A DNA stretch of 36,655 nt, from positions 1 to 36,655 of the forward strand of contig NZ_JAIQUM010000053.1 in NCBI RefSeq assembly GCF_020075705.1. Direction: 5' to 3'. The notes beneath the pieces are model-generated. The model was not told where the DNA came from and did no database searches. It was given only the letters and a program-made list of their open reading frames with translations. This DNA is from Metabacillus rhizolycopersici (lineage in GTDB: Bacteria > Bacillota > Bacilli > Bacillales > Bacillaceae). Both the position numbers and the translations under genes were made by a program. Below, piece by piece: positions 7,309 through 15,361 of the stretch (the stretch's first letter is position 1; each line of letters opens with the position of its first letter).

Positions 7309-8979
7309 TTGGAACACAACTCCTCAAACTTTATTAGAAGTATCATTAAAGAAGATCTCGAAACTGGAAAACGTAATAATGTTTATACTCGTTTCCCACC
7401 TGAACCGAACGGCTATTTGCACATTGGTCATGCAAAATCAATTGTGATTAACTTTGGATTGGCAGATGATTTTAATGGGAAAACAAACTTAAGATTTGAT
7501 GACACAAACCCGTTAAAAGAAGATACAGAATACGTAGAATCAATTAAGGAAGATGTAGCATGGCTTGGGTATGAATGGGATGAATTGTTTTTCGCTTCCG
7601 ATTATTTTGAAGAAATGTACAACCGTGCAATGCTTCTAATTAAAAAGGGTAAAGCATATGTCGATGAATTAACGGCCGAAGAAATAAGACAATACCGTGG
7701 AACACTAACAGAGCCCGGAAAAGAAAGCCCGTATCGTGATCGGTCTATTGATGAAAATATTGAATTATTTGAGCGTATGCGTAAAGGCGAATTTGAAAAC
7801 GGCACGAAGGTACTTCGCGCAAAAATTGATATGTCTTCACCAAACCTAAACATGCGTGATCCAGTCCTTTACCGTGTGGCACATGCAACACATCATAATA
7901 CCGGCGATGCATGGTGCATTTATCCAATGTATGACTTTGCCCATCCACTTGAAGATGCAATTGAGGGTGTGACTCATTCTCTTTGTACTACTGAATTTGA
8001 GGATCATCGTCCGCTTTACAACTGGGTTATTGAAGAATGTGAAATGGAGCATAAGCCACAACAAATCGAATTTGGCCGTTTGAATATCACAAATACAGTG
8101 ATGAGTAAACGTAAATTAAAACAACTTGTTGATGAAAAGTTTGTTGATGGTTGGGATGACCCAAGAATGCCGACGATTTCAGGATTAAGAAGAAAAGGCT
8201 ATACTCCTGAATCTATTCGTGAATTTGTGAAAGAAACAGGTGTATCTAAAGGTTCTGGAACAGTCGATGAAGCTATGCTTGAGCACTTTGTGCGAGAAGA
8301 CTTGAAGCTAAAAGCTCCACGTACGATGGGGGTTTTAAATCCATTGAAAGTTGTTATTACGAATTACCCAGAAGATCAAGTGGAGATGCTTGATGCTGAA
8401 ATCAATCCAGAGGTTCCTGAAATGGGGACAAGACAAATTCCATTCTCTCGTGAAATTTACATTGAACAAGAAGACTTTATGGAGAACCCTCCTAAGAAGT
8501 ACTTCCGTTTGTTCCCTGGTAATGAAGTCCGTCTCAAACACGCGTACTTCATTAAATGTGAAGATGTTATTAAAGACGCAGATGGAAATGTGATTGAAAT
8601 TCATTGTACGTACGACATTGAAACGAAGAGTGGCTCTGGGTTCACTGGACGTAAAGTAAAAGGTACTCTTCATTGGGTGGATGCTAAACACGCGTTGCCA
8701 GCTGAGTTCCGTCTATATGAACCGCTTATTCTTGATAAAGAAGAAAATGAAGAGGAACAAGAAAATTCAGCAGAAAAAACATTCCTTGACTATGTAAACG
8801 AAAATTCTTTAGAGGTTTTACAAGGCTTTGTTGAGCCAAATATGAGTGAAGTTGAGGGTCATGATAAGTTTCAATTCTTCCGTCATGGATACTTTAACGT
8901 AGATCCTAAACAAACAACAAAAGAAAAAACAGTTTTCAACCGCATTGTTTCGTTAAAGAGTTCATTTAAATTAAAATAA
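7309..8979 (+). CDS. glnS: Glutaminyl-tRNA synthetase
   Basis: A 556-residue class I aminoacyl-tRNA synthetase that charges tRNA-Gln with glutamine (EC 6.1.1.18). [14 protein letters not shown] holds the HIGH motif at residues 38-41, and VMSKRKL (about 264-270) is the KMSKS loop. The GlnRS-type catalytic core is followed by the two-barrel anticodon-binding region. The length fits bacterial GlnRS. The start is a TTG, the first codon after AGAAAGG, and gives the expected short N-terminus. Most Bacillaceae make Gln-tRNA indirectly with GatCAB, so a true GlnRS is noteworthy and suggests an acquired gene. The discriminating residues were judged by eye, but the KMSKS loop and overall pattern fit GlnRS better than GluRS. 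It appears to be a single-gene unit. Confidence 0.95.
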   Translation: MEHNSSNFIRSIIKEDLETGKRNNVYTRFPPEPNGYLHIGHAKSIVINFGLADDFNGKTNLRFDDTNPLKEDTEYVESIKEDVAWLGYEWDELFFASDYFEEMYNRAMLLIKKGKAYVDELTAEEIRQYRGTLTEPGKESPYRDRSIDENIELFERMRKGEFENGTKVLRAKIDMSSPNLNMRDPVLYRVAHATHHNTGDAWCIYPMYDFAHPLEDAIEGVTHSLCTTEFEDHRPLYNWVIEECEMEHKPQQIEFGRLNITNTVMSKRKLKQLVDEKFVDGWDDPRMPTISGLRRKGYTPESIREFVKETGVSKGSGTVDEAMLEHFVREDLKLKAPRTMGVLNPLKVVITNYPEDQVEMLDAEINPEVPEMGTRQIPFSREIYIEQEDFMENPPKKYFRLFPGNEVRLKHAYFIKCEDVIKDADGNVIEIHCTYDIETKSGSGFTGRKVKGTLHWVDAKHALPAEFRLYEPLILDKEENEEEQENSAEKTFLDYVNENSLEVLQGFVEPNMSEVEGHDKFQFFRHGYFNVDPKQTTKEKTVFNRIVSLKSSFKLK

Positions 8980-9128
8980 GAAATGCGCAAGCGCCTTGTG
9001 CAGCCTCGGGCAAATAAGACGCTCAGGAATAGAAGGTGTTCTTTGCCTTCAATTCCTGAGTGGCTTAGACCCAAGAGGGGCCGGACGCTTGCGCTGGGCA
9101 TGAAAACTAAGTCAAAAGATTTATACTT
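8980..9128 (+). repeat. Palindromic repeat family A, copy 3
   Basis: Starts directly after the glnS stop codon, in its 3' untranslated region. Outer arms TGCGCAAGCGCC and GGACGCTTGCGCT, inner stem TCAGGAAT/ATTCCTGA. The tail ACTAAGTCAAAAGATTTATAC is shared with copy 1. Confidence 0.85.
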
Positions 9129-9177
9129 ATCTTCTAAGAAAAAGTTTCTAAGTTGTTCATGCAATTTAGTTTAACCC

Positions 9178-9217
9178 AGGGGCTGACTTAACATTAAAAT
9201 GTCAGCCCCTTTCGTTT
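9178..9217 (+). terminator. Rho-independent terminator downstream of glnS
   Basis: AGGGGCTGAC (9178-9187) pairs exactly with GTCAGCCCCT (9201-9210) and is followed by TTCGTTT. It ends the glnS transcript beyond the repeat and may also serve the converging small HTH gene. Confidence 0.8.
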
Positions 9218-9227
9218 ATAAGGACTT

Positions 9228-9458
9228 TTAATCCTCATCTTTTACATCTATATCCTCTGGAATTGGCTCCTTCATATATTCATCTACCATATTTTTATAT
9301 TTTTCCAATTGTTCAAAGTGGGTTTTAAACTGATCTTGATAAATCAAATATTGTTCGCCGTCATACAGAGCTCTAATTTTCCTTTGAAGAATCAAGTTTT
9401 TCACTTGTTCTTCGGGTATAGATAAGTAGTCTGATGTTTCTTCGATTGTTAAGTACAT
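9228..9458 (-). CDS. Small excisionase-type helix-turn-helix protein
   Basis: A 76-residue protein beginning MYLTIEETSDYLSIPEEQVKNLI, the pattern of the helix-turn-helix of MerR/excisionase-like proteins (HTH_17 type), followed by GEQYLIYQDQFKTHFEQLEKY and a very acidic tail. The start was set at the ATG after AGAGGACG. An upstream in-frame ATG adds 11 codons without a site. Such stand-alone domains occur in mobile elements but also as chromosomal proteins of unknown role. No integrase or phage gene is nearby, so a role in excision is not supported. It converges with glnS. Confidence 0.7.
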   Translation of the reverse strand: MYLTIEETSDYLSIPEEQVKNLILQRKIRALYDGEQYLIYQDQFKTHFEQLEKYKNMVDEYMKEPIPEDIDVKDED

Positions 9459-9555
9459 TTTTATCCGTCCTCTTTTAACTAGATTTCTCATCTCATCTGG
9501 GCTTCATTTAATCGCGCACTCATCCGTTTTACGATTCTGCCTTATTTTTAGCACG

Positions 9556-10458
9556 TTAAGATACGAGCATTAACATAATTGGAACTGTAACGATACTTAA
9601 TAGTGTTGTTATTAGCGTACTAGATGAGACAAAATCAGGCTCAGTATTATATTGTAATGCATACATAGTTGTATTGGCGGCAGTTGGCATAGCTGCTAAA
9701 ACAATTAAAGTTTTCGCTAAAAGCCCTTCAATAGAAAACATCATGATGATAAGATAGGCAAACACAGGAGAAATGACTGCTCTAATAATAATAATGCTTG
9801 AAATTTCACCTAATTTCACGTCTTTCCGACTAAGTGTCGCTAATTGCATTCCTAAAACAAGCATAACCGTAGGGATTGCGGCATTTGCGATTAAATCGAT
9901 AGATTGCATGAAAAAGCTGGGGATTTTAAGCCCTGATAGTTGAAAAATCAAACCTGATGCAGCTCCATAGATGACTGGCATTTTAGCGACTTTCTTCAAC
10001 GACTCTTTGATACTATTCGTCTCTTTACTACCTCTCGCTGCATAATACAAGCCAATTGTATTCATTAGTAACGATTGAATGACCATCATAATAACCGCAT
10101 AATCAAATCCGACACTTCCGAATGCAAACAAGATAATAGGTACGCCATAATTGCCGCTATTCATAAAGACACCTGATAAAATCATCGCAGAAATCATTGA
10201 TTGTTGGAGTTTCTTTACTCTTCCAATGAGCAATGTCAAGAGCAATAGCGCCACACAAAGCGTCACACAGAACATTATAATATGTAAATAATCATATGTT
10301 AGATCATTCGTATAGAATGTTCTGAAGGCCAAAAAGGGAGACATTAAATATAGTGCGGTTGTGGAAACTGACTTCCTATCTATCGTTAGCTTTTTTTGAC
10401 CAATATAACCTATTACAAAAATAAGAAAAGCTGGTAATACAATGATGATAAATTCCAT
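9556..10458 (-). CDS. AEC-family (auxin efflux carrier type) transporter
   Basis: A 300-residue membrane protein with about ten hydrophobic helices in two halves, typical of the AEC family (Mem_trans), which includes bacterial malate/malonate and other organic-acid carriers. The GVFMNSGNYGVPIILFAFG segment around residues 95-113 is a well-conserved family stretch, and PTVMLVLGMQLATL in the second half is also typical. The ATG follows GGAGG. Bacterial members are often annotated only as transporters, and no neighbour here suggests a substrate. It is a single gene, with family B repeats just upstream. Confidence 0.88.
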   Translation of the reverse strand: MEFIIIVLPAFLIFVIGYIGQKKLTIDRKSVSTTALYLMSPFLAFRTFYTNDLTYDYLHIIMFCVTLCVALLLLTLLIGRVKKLQQSMISAMILSGVFMNSGNYGVPIILFAFGSVGFDYAVIMMVIQSLLMNTIGLYYAARGSKETNSIKESLKKVAKMPVIYGAASGLIFQLSGLKIPSFFMQSIDLIANAAIPTVMLVLGMQLATLSRKDVKLGEISSIIIIRAVISPVFAYLIIMMFSIEGLLAKTLIVLAAMPTAANTTMYALQYNTEPDFVSSSTLITTLLSIVTVPIMLMLVS

Positions 10459-10481
10459 ACAAGATCCTCCGTAAAAATAAT

Positions 10482-10592
10482 AAAGCGAGACTTACCTTAG
10501 CTTTTACGGGCAGTTATCCCCCACCTTCACTTCACTGTAATCTACTCAAGCTTAGGGGGTATTACTGCCCGTTAATGCGGGGTAAATCAACT
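10482..10592 (+). repeat. Family B palindromic repeat, long copy
   Basis: Begins AAAGCGAGACTTACCTTAGC. The arms ACGGGCAGTTATCCCCC and GGGGGTATTACTGCCCGT (about 10516-10572) form a long imperfect palindrome. The start and the left arm recur at 26214-26306. It lies just upstream of the AEC gene. Confidence 0.7.
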
Positions 10593-10594
10593 AT

Positions 10595-10650
10595 AAAGTA
10601 AGACTTATCATAGCTTTTAAGAACTAGTTATTGCTGGATAAACTAACTAT
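10595..10650 (+). repeat. Family B repeat, second degenerate copy in tandem
   Basis: AAAGTAAGACTTATCATAGC resembles the start of the preceding copy. The following AACTAGTTATTGCTGGATAA is a degenerate form of its arm. No gene is visible between here and the next terminator. Confidence 0.45.
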
Positions 10651-10755
10651 AACAGTCTTTAGCGGCTTTTACATTATCTATGAACCATATAATTTCTCGT
10701 CTTTTTATAGAGTATCTACTAGGCTCTTTCGTTAAGAATGGGATAATCGGAATTG

Positions 10756-10795
10756 AAAAAGACTGTTCATCCATATCATCGAATGATCAGTCTTT
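10756..10795 (-). terminator. Terminator of the downstream minus-strand hypothetical gene
   Basis: On the minus strand AAAGACTG pairs with CAGTCTTT around a long loop and is followed by TTC. It begins 4 bases after the stop of the gene at 10800-11273. Confidence 0.65.
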
Positions 10796-10799
10796 ACAA

Positions 10800-11273
10800 T
10801 TACTTTTTTTTAAACCCTTCTTCTTCTAAATATTGCTTTGCTTCACTATATGAAAGGAATGTCCCATCTAAATTCACCCCGGCATAAACATTCCACATTT
10901 CATCGTCTTCGTGAACAAGAATAAGTGTATGATTTTCGGCATTTATCCATTGCTCCTCATCGATTTCCTTAACAGTTGCTGTTTCTTCCGATGATTTAGC
11001 TGATAAGGAAAGAATCGATTGTTCGATCACCGTACGAAGGTCTTCCTCAGAAAAGTCACGAATGTTTACCATTCCTTTGTTATCACTTGGAAAATCCTTT
11101 ATTTCCTCCGTATAAACAAATCCATTTCCATTAGGATGCAAATGATATACAACATTTTTCTTCTCTGTTACACTTTCTTCAAAGTGAAAATTAACGCGTC
11201 CGAGTGAAACGTTTTTGCGTTCTAATTGAGGAAAGGTTTCTATAATTGCAAGTTTTTGTTCAAAAGTAAGCAT
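10800..11273 (-). CDS. Hypothetical protein of unknown function
   Basis: A 157-residue soluble protein that I do not recognise. It starts MLTFEQKLAIIETFPQLERKNVS, has alternating strand-like and acidic segments (VVYHLHPNGNGFVYTEEI, NHTLILVHEDDEMWNVYAGV), and ends with a Lys-rich tail, GFKKK. There is no signal peptide or membrane segment. The start was set at the ATG preceded by TTGGAGGTAAC; 19 further codons upstream lack a site. Its own terminator follows the stop, so it is probably monocistronic. The composition resembles conserved housekeeping hypotheticals of Bacillaceae, but that is only an impression. Confidence 0.75.
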   Translation of the reverse strand: MLTFEQKLAIIETFPQLERKNVSLGRVNFHFEESVTEKKNVVYHLHPNGNGFVYTEEIKDFPSDNKGMVNIRDFSEEDLRTVIEQSILSLSAKSSEETATVKEIDEEQWINAENHTLILVHEDDEMWNVYAGVNLDGTFLSYSEAKQYLEEEGFKKK

Positions 11274-11585
11274 GTTACCTCCAAGTAATCTGAAATTTGA
11301 ATACTGCTCATTATACCATTTGATGAACAAGTTACAAAAATGAAGATCCTCCGTCGACTAGTAACGATACCTTGAGAGAATAGTAACAGGCTTACTACTT
11401 CCTTGTTTCTATGAAATCCGTTTATACAACAACTGTTCAGCCTATTATTTTTTCTATTCTCCCGTGAAAATATCTAGGAAAATTGTCTTTTTCCTAGAAC
11501 TATTGTCGAAAGCATTTCAATCTTGATCAAAATCCTTAATAATAGAAATATATTAATCACATATCTTTATTAGGAGCTATGCGCG
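11274..11585. other. Intergenic region between divergent genes
   Basis: Divides the minus-strand hypothetical gene from the plus-strand Spo0E-like gene. AT-rich. A short imperfect palindrome, TAGGAAAATTGTCTTTTTCCTA, occurs at about 11472-11493. No further gene is supported. Confidence 0.4.
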
Positions 11586-11756
11586 ATGGAAAATACATTA
11601 GATTCTGAGTTGATAAATAAAATTGACAGTATTAGAAATTTAATGATTGTTACCGCACAAACAAAGGGATTCAATAATCCTGAGACAATAAAGTACAGTC
11701 AAGAATTGGATAAATTAATTTTTGAAACTCAAGTATTATTAAAGCCTTGCAGTTAA
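11586..11756 (+). CDS. Spo0E-family aspartyl-phosphate phosphatase
   Basis: A 56-residue protein below many length cut-offs: MENTLDSELINKIDSIRNLM, a short middle, then the diagnostic helix with SQELDKLIFETQ. This is the two-helix Spo0E-like domain, whose SQELD motif removes phosphate from Spo0A and so delays sporulation. Related proteins of this size in Bacillus are Spo0E, YisI and YnzD. The ATG follows TAGGAG. A terminator follows directly, so the gene is expressed alone. The target response regulator cannot be proven from sequence. Its presence implies a spore-former. Confidence 0.88.
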   Translation: MENTLDSELINKIDSIRNLMIVTAQTKGFNNPETIKYSQELDKLIFETQVLLKPCS

Positions 11757-11764
11757 TCTCCAGA

Positions 11765-11803
11765 TTGGACAAGGATCCATACACTTGCTTGTCCAAATTT
11801 TCT
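11765..11803 (+). terminator. Terminator of the Spo0E-like gene
   Basis: TTGGACAAG (11765-11773) pairs exactly with CTTGTCCAA (11788-11796), followed by ATTTTCT, 9 bases after the stop codon. Confidence 0.75.
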
Positions 11804-11874
11804 GAGCGAATGTTCACTGATTGTTGTTCATTCGCATCTATCTAGATTTTTTTACATCTATCATTGATAAGGAC

Positions 11875-11917
11875 ATCTTTCTATGACTGGTAACCGTACC
11901 ACCAATCATAGAAAGAT
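11875..11917. terminator. Hairpin between converging genes
   Basis: ATCTTTCTATGA (11875-11886) and its exact reverse complement (11906-11917) flank 19 bases. It lies 40 bases past the CDF transporter stop codon. There is no clear U-tract on either strand, so its terminator role is uncertain. Confidence 0.5.
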
Positions 11918-11956
11918 ATCTGCTCGAAAATCCACTCTTTTATCATTGTCTCATTT

Positions 11957-12952
11957 TTATAAAGGAATTAATCGATCAACCAGATCGATAATGTCATCCT
12001 CTTCAATAATACCGAGAGTGACATCCGTAATATCTGGATCGGCAATAAGTTTATCTTTTACCCGATATTTTATATCGTCTGCGTCTGCTAGAGAGAATCC
12101 TTTTCTTAATTCAACTAACCCTTCGACATGATAATAACGCCCCTCTTGTAAGACCCGCAATGCTTTTATATCAGAAACATCCTTATCACTTAGGATTAGA
12201 CGTATGACTTTCATCTCTACATCTTCAGGCGCCGCTACCCCGATAAGGCCAACCATATTATCATACCCTACCCTAAACGCTACTCCCATCATCAAGAAAC
12301 CAATTAGAATTGTCGCTATGCCGTCCAAAAGATTAAAATTAGTTAAGGCTGTAACAAGGATAGCAATTAATGCTAATAAGGCCCCTGTTACTGCAACAAT
12401 ATCTTCATAAAAAACTAAACGAGTCGGAGGTGCTGCTCGTCCAACATTTTTAAATGCACCACCGACAATTCCCAAGCCTGTTACATTCTCTACTCTTGCT
12501 TCATGTAAAATCTCCTTCATCGCTTTTACAAGAATAGCCCCATCTATAACTAGGTTAATGATGAGGACAATTACACTCAGCCAAAACCCACCTGTAGCTC
12601 CAGTCGGGTGTTGAAGCAAATGCCACCCTTCCTTAATTGTTTCATACGCCATTATGGTCACAACAAGTACCGCAATCATACAGAAAATATTAATCACTCG
12701 ACCAAAGCCGGTTGGAAATCGCGGCGTCGGCTTCTTTTCAGATAGAACACTACCAATAAAAACAAACCCTTGATTTAGTGCATCAGCAAGAGAGTGCATA
12801 GCTGACGCAAACATCGCTCCACTTCCCCCCACGAAAAAGGCAAAACCTTTACACACTGCAATAATCACATTACCAATCGCCGCTACTGCAGAGGACTTAT
12901 TTCCCTTTTTAAGTAAAGAGAAAAAGCCATTTTGGTCTGTTTCATTTTTCAT
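11957..12952 (-). CDS. Cation diffusion facilitator (CDF) family transporter
   Basis: A 331-residue membrane protein of the CDF family, which exports divalent metals such as zinc, iron or manganese in exchange for protons. HSLADALNQ (His53 and Asp57) is the helix-2 metal-binding motif. A second metal-site candidate is the NLVIDGAIL segment in a later helix. About six helices are followed by a cytosolic C-terminal domain (ISDKDVSDIKALRVLQEGRYYHVEGLVELRKGF) of the family's ferredoxin-like type. The His at the first site, rather than Asp, is often linked with zinc preference but does not prove it. The ATG follows GGAGG. No metal-regulator gene is adjacent. Confidence 0.9.
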   Translation of the reverse strand: MKNETDQNGFFSLLKKGNKSSAVAAIGNVIIAVCKGFAFFVGGSGAMFASAMHSLADALNQGFVFIGSVLSEKKPTPRFPTGFGRVINIFCMIAVLVVTIMAYETIKEGWHLLQHPTGATGGFWLSVIVLIINLVIDGAILVKAMKEILHEARVENVTGLGIVGGAFKNVGRAAPPTRLVFYEDIVAVTGALLALIAILVTALTNFNLLDGIATILIGFLMMGVAFRVGYDNMVGLIGVAAPEDVEMKVIRLILSDKDVSDIKALRVLQEGRYYHVEGLVELRKGFSLADADDIKYRVKDKLIADPDITDVTLGIIEEDDIIDLVDRLIPL

Positions 12953-13132
12953 TCTATCGCCTCCATAAGCAGTTTATCTATATTGTTATTGTTCTAAAAA
13001 GCCTTAGGATTATGACAAAAGATTTAAATGAACTCGCGATTTATCTTCCTTAAATTCGACTTCTAACCTCATTTTCAGTTAGGTCAAGACATATGATAGA
13101 TACATGTCCAAATACTTCGGAGGATGCGGTCG

Positions 13133-13714
13133 ATGAATTTTATAAAAAAAGCAATAATCATTATCATTGGGAGCATTTTTATTGCATTAGGAATAAATTA
13201 CTTCTTAGTCCCCTACAAAGTACTGGATGGAGGAATTATCGGCATTGGATTAATCGCTAATTATTTATGGGGACTTAAAGCTGGTTTAATGATTATCCTC
13301 CTCAGTATCCCTATTTTTCTTATCGCATGGTATCGCTATAGAGATTATTTTTACAATAGTTTACACGGAATGTTTATTTCTTCCTTCTTCATAGATATCT
13401 TCCACCCACTTAAAGCCCTATTTCATATTGATGCGGTTTTTAGCTCCATAATAGGTGGAATATTAGTAGGGGTGGGAATCGGGTTAATGCTGAAGTATAA
13501 GACAAGTACTGGCGGCACTGACCTTGTCGCTCAATTTTTATCAGACAGGACGGGAATAAATGTAGGTGTTCTTATTTTTCTTATCGATGCACTTGTCATC
13601 CTATCCGGTGGTCTTTTACTATCTACAGACACTTTATTGCTTTCTGTTATTACTATTCTATTTGTTGGAATCACGACAAGTTTAATGACAAGGAACATTG
13701 TTAATACATCATGA
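13133..13714 (+). CDS. YitT-family membrane protein, short form
   Basis: A 193-residue integral membrane protein with about five helices. It matches the N-terminal YitT domain: FFLVPYKVLDGGIIGIGLI-type start region and LKYKTSTGGTDLVAQFLS near residue 125, the family's most recognisable stretch. Typical Bacillus YitT/YpjC proteins have about 280-290 residues with a C-terminal DUF2179 domain. That domain is absent here, so this is the short form or a shortened gene. Of two in-frame ATGs, the first abuts the GGAGG site, so the second, 9 bases further, is the likely start. The function of the family is not settled. Confidence 0.82.
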   Translation: MNFIKKAIIIIIGSIFIALGINYFLVPYKVLDGGIIGIGLIANYLWGLKAGLMIILLSIPIFLIAWYRYRDYFYNSLHGMFISSFFIDIFHPLKALFHIDAVFSSIIGGILVGVGIGLMLKYKTSTGGTDLVAQFLSDRTGINVGVLIFLIDALVILSGGLLLSTDTLLLSVITILFVGITTSLMTRNIVNTS

Positions 13715-13957
13715 GGAATTCATTTGAATCATATAACCACTTGTAGCACTATCAAGACGATATTCCAATTCCTTTTCAGAAATCTCTCCAAATACTTTGT
13801 CTTTAATTGAAGAGGCAGCAGCCACTCCGACTATTAAAAGTAAAAATAAAATAAATTCTTCAACAGCTGGACAGAAAAAACCACTTACAAAACACATATA
13901 AATTTGTTCAGAGCTTGCGCTTTTGTTCTTAGCTCTATATAGATTCATACTCCCCAT
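13709..13957 (-). CDS. Doubtful small protein with one membrane segment
   Basis: An 82-residue frame with one strong hydrophobic stretch (EEFILFLLLIVGVAAASS) and a polar C-terminus. No clear ribosome-binding site precedes either ATG at its start. Codons 7-12 overlap an 18-base relic of repeat family A, and the end overlaps the YitT gene by 6 bases. It could be a small membrane protein gene, perhaps starting at an internal Met near the hydrophobic part, or a chance frame. No homologue comes to mind. Confidence 0.3.
   Translation of the reverse strand: MGSMNLYRAKNKSASSEQIYMCFVSGFFCPAVEEFILFLLLIVGVAAASSIKDKVFGEISEKELEYRLDSATSGYMIQMNSS
13914..13932 (-). repeat. Relic of palindromic repeat family A (outer arm only)
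   Basis: AGAACAAAAGCGCAAGC on the minus strand equals the left end of copies 2 and 5, and then similarity stops. It is probably a truncated copy or a source or target fragment of the family. Confidence 0.5.
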
Positions 13958-14150
13958 CAGGTCTAAAGCTTGTTCTTAAATACGATTTTAGTCATTAGTA
14001 AGTTTATATAGGAAAATTTTAAAACGTGAAGATGCCACAAACCTATCAATTTGCTCCCCCATATAAAAAGCCAAACAATGTTGTCAAGAGCCAAACTAGC
14101 AATTAATTTATGTCTTTGTCCGTTACGAAACTCTATTATTTTGCATTTAC

Positions 14151-14199
14151 TATAAAGTGAAACTTCCATCAGTGGGGTTTTACTGTAAGTTAATCTGCG
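14151..14199 (+). repeat. Family B repeat, variant copy upstream of ispA
   Basis: ATAAAGTGAAACTTCCATCAGTGGGGTTTTACTG runs from about 14151 and closely matches the copy at 36118 (CTTCCATCAGTGGACC, then TTTACTG). It ends 20 bases before the ispA ribosome-binding site. Confidence 0.55.
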
Positions 14200-14232
14200 T
14201 TAAATGAATTTTATAGAAAGGAGGCAATAACG

Positions 14233-15177
14233 ATTAGTAAAATTCAACTAATCCCATTTAAACTAGAAGAAATATCGGAAGAATTAGTTGATTATATTCC
14301 TTATGGTATCGAAATGGTCAATGCACCTTCATTTTGGCAAGAAACAAAAGGAGAAGATGTTGTTGTCGCAGTTTTAGATACCGGATGTGATCTATCTCAT
14401 CCTGATTTAGCCGATCGAATCATTGGCGGGCGTAATTTTACCAGTAGTGATCGTGATGATTACTCGGATTCCCATTTTCATGGAACGCATGTTGCCGGAA
14501 CCATTGCTGCTTCGTCAAATGGACAAGGGGTAATTGGTATCGCTCCCGAGTCTAAATTATTAATCTTAAAAGTATTAGATGAAAATGGAAGTGGCAGTTA
14601 CGAAGGTATCATTGACGCCATTCATTATGCTAGAACATGGCGCGGACCAAATCAAGAAAAGGTAAGAATCATCTCTATGTCTTTAGGTGGACCTAATGAT
14701 GTCCCAGAACTACACAACGCCATCAAATTGGCCGTTAAAGCTGGTATTCTTATCATTTGTGCGGCAGGTAACGAAGGTGATTCGTCCGAACGTACCGATG
14801 AAACAGCCTATCCAGGTTTTTATAATGAGGTTGTTCAGGTCGGAGCTGTTGATGAAAACAAAAATCTTGCTAGATTTTCAAATACAAATGGTGAAATTGA
14901 TTTAGTTGCCCCCGGCGTAAATATTTTGTCTACCTACCCAGGAAGCAAAACGGCAAAACTATCCGGTACGTCTATGGCCGCTCCCCATGTTTCAGGTGCT
15001 GTGGCATTAATTATCAATAAAACAGAAAAAAAATACGGACGTACCTTAACCGAACCAGAAATTTACGAATATTTACGAAAAAACACCGTATCAATCGGAC
15101 TATCAAGAAAGGCGCAGGGGAATGGTTTGTTGTTTCTTCAAGTAGATAAACAAAAGAAAAAGAAGAGGAATGAGTAA
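14233..15177 (+). CDS. ispA: Intracellular subtilisin-like serine protease, probable ATT start
   Basis: A 314-residue subtilase (family S8) without signal peptide, closest to Bacillus intracellular serine protease. The catalytic triad is Asp49 (VLDTGCD), His86 (GTHVAGT) and Ser247 (GTSMAAPH), with Asn180 (AAGNEG) as oxyanion residue. The first ATG in frame, at 14314, would remove the N-terminal extension and has no ribosome-binding site. Upstream, AAAGGAGG is followed after 8 bases by ATT, and the frame from there reads SKIQLIPFKLEE. This carries the LIPY/LIPF-type motif of the inhibitory propeptide of this family. ATT is therefore the best start, as in infC. The enzyme degrades cytosolic proteins in stationary phase. 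A hairpin terminator follows. Confidence 0.9.
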   Translation: MSKIQLIPFKLEEISEELVDYIPYGIEMVNAPSFWQETKGEDVVVAVLDTGCDLSHPDLADRIIGGRNFTSSDRDDYSDSHFHGTHVAGTIAASSNGQGVIGIAPESKLLILKVLDENGSGSYEGIIDAIHYARTWRGPNQEKVRIISMSLGGPNDVPELHNAIKLAVKAGILIICAAGNEGDSSERTDETAYPGFYNEVVQVGAVDENKNLARFSNTNGEIDLVAPGVNILSTYPGSKTAKLSGTSMAAPHVSGAVALIINKTEKKYGRTLTEPEIYEYLRKNTVSIGLSRKAQGNGLLFLQVDKQKKKKRNE

Positions 15178-15251
15178 AGTACTTCTCTTTTGTACTTTTG
15201 ATTCCACCTTTCCCAAATAGGTAATACACTTGTTTTATCGGTATAAAACAC

Positions 15252-15304
15252 AAGTAGCTAGATAAGACAGATGAGATAAAATGTCTTTTCTAGCTACTTT
15301 TCAT
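15252..15304 (+). terminator. Terminator downstream of ispA
   Basis: AAGTAGCTAG (15252-15261) pairs with CTAGCTACTT (15290-15299), then TTCATG. A second small hairpin, ACTTGTTTTA/TAAAACACAAGT, lies just before it. It may act for both converging genes. Confidence 0.6.
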
Positions 15305-15361
15305 GTAAATAAGTAGATTGCTCTCGTGGTAGCTTAAGTCTGATGTCTTAGTAAACATTCC

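Noticed and set aside
9228..9458. Excisionase of a prophage or integrative element
   Set aside because: The helix-turn-helix type occurs in excisionases, but no integrase, attachment repeat or phage gene is nearby.
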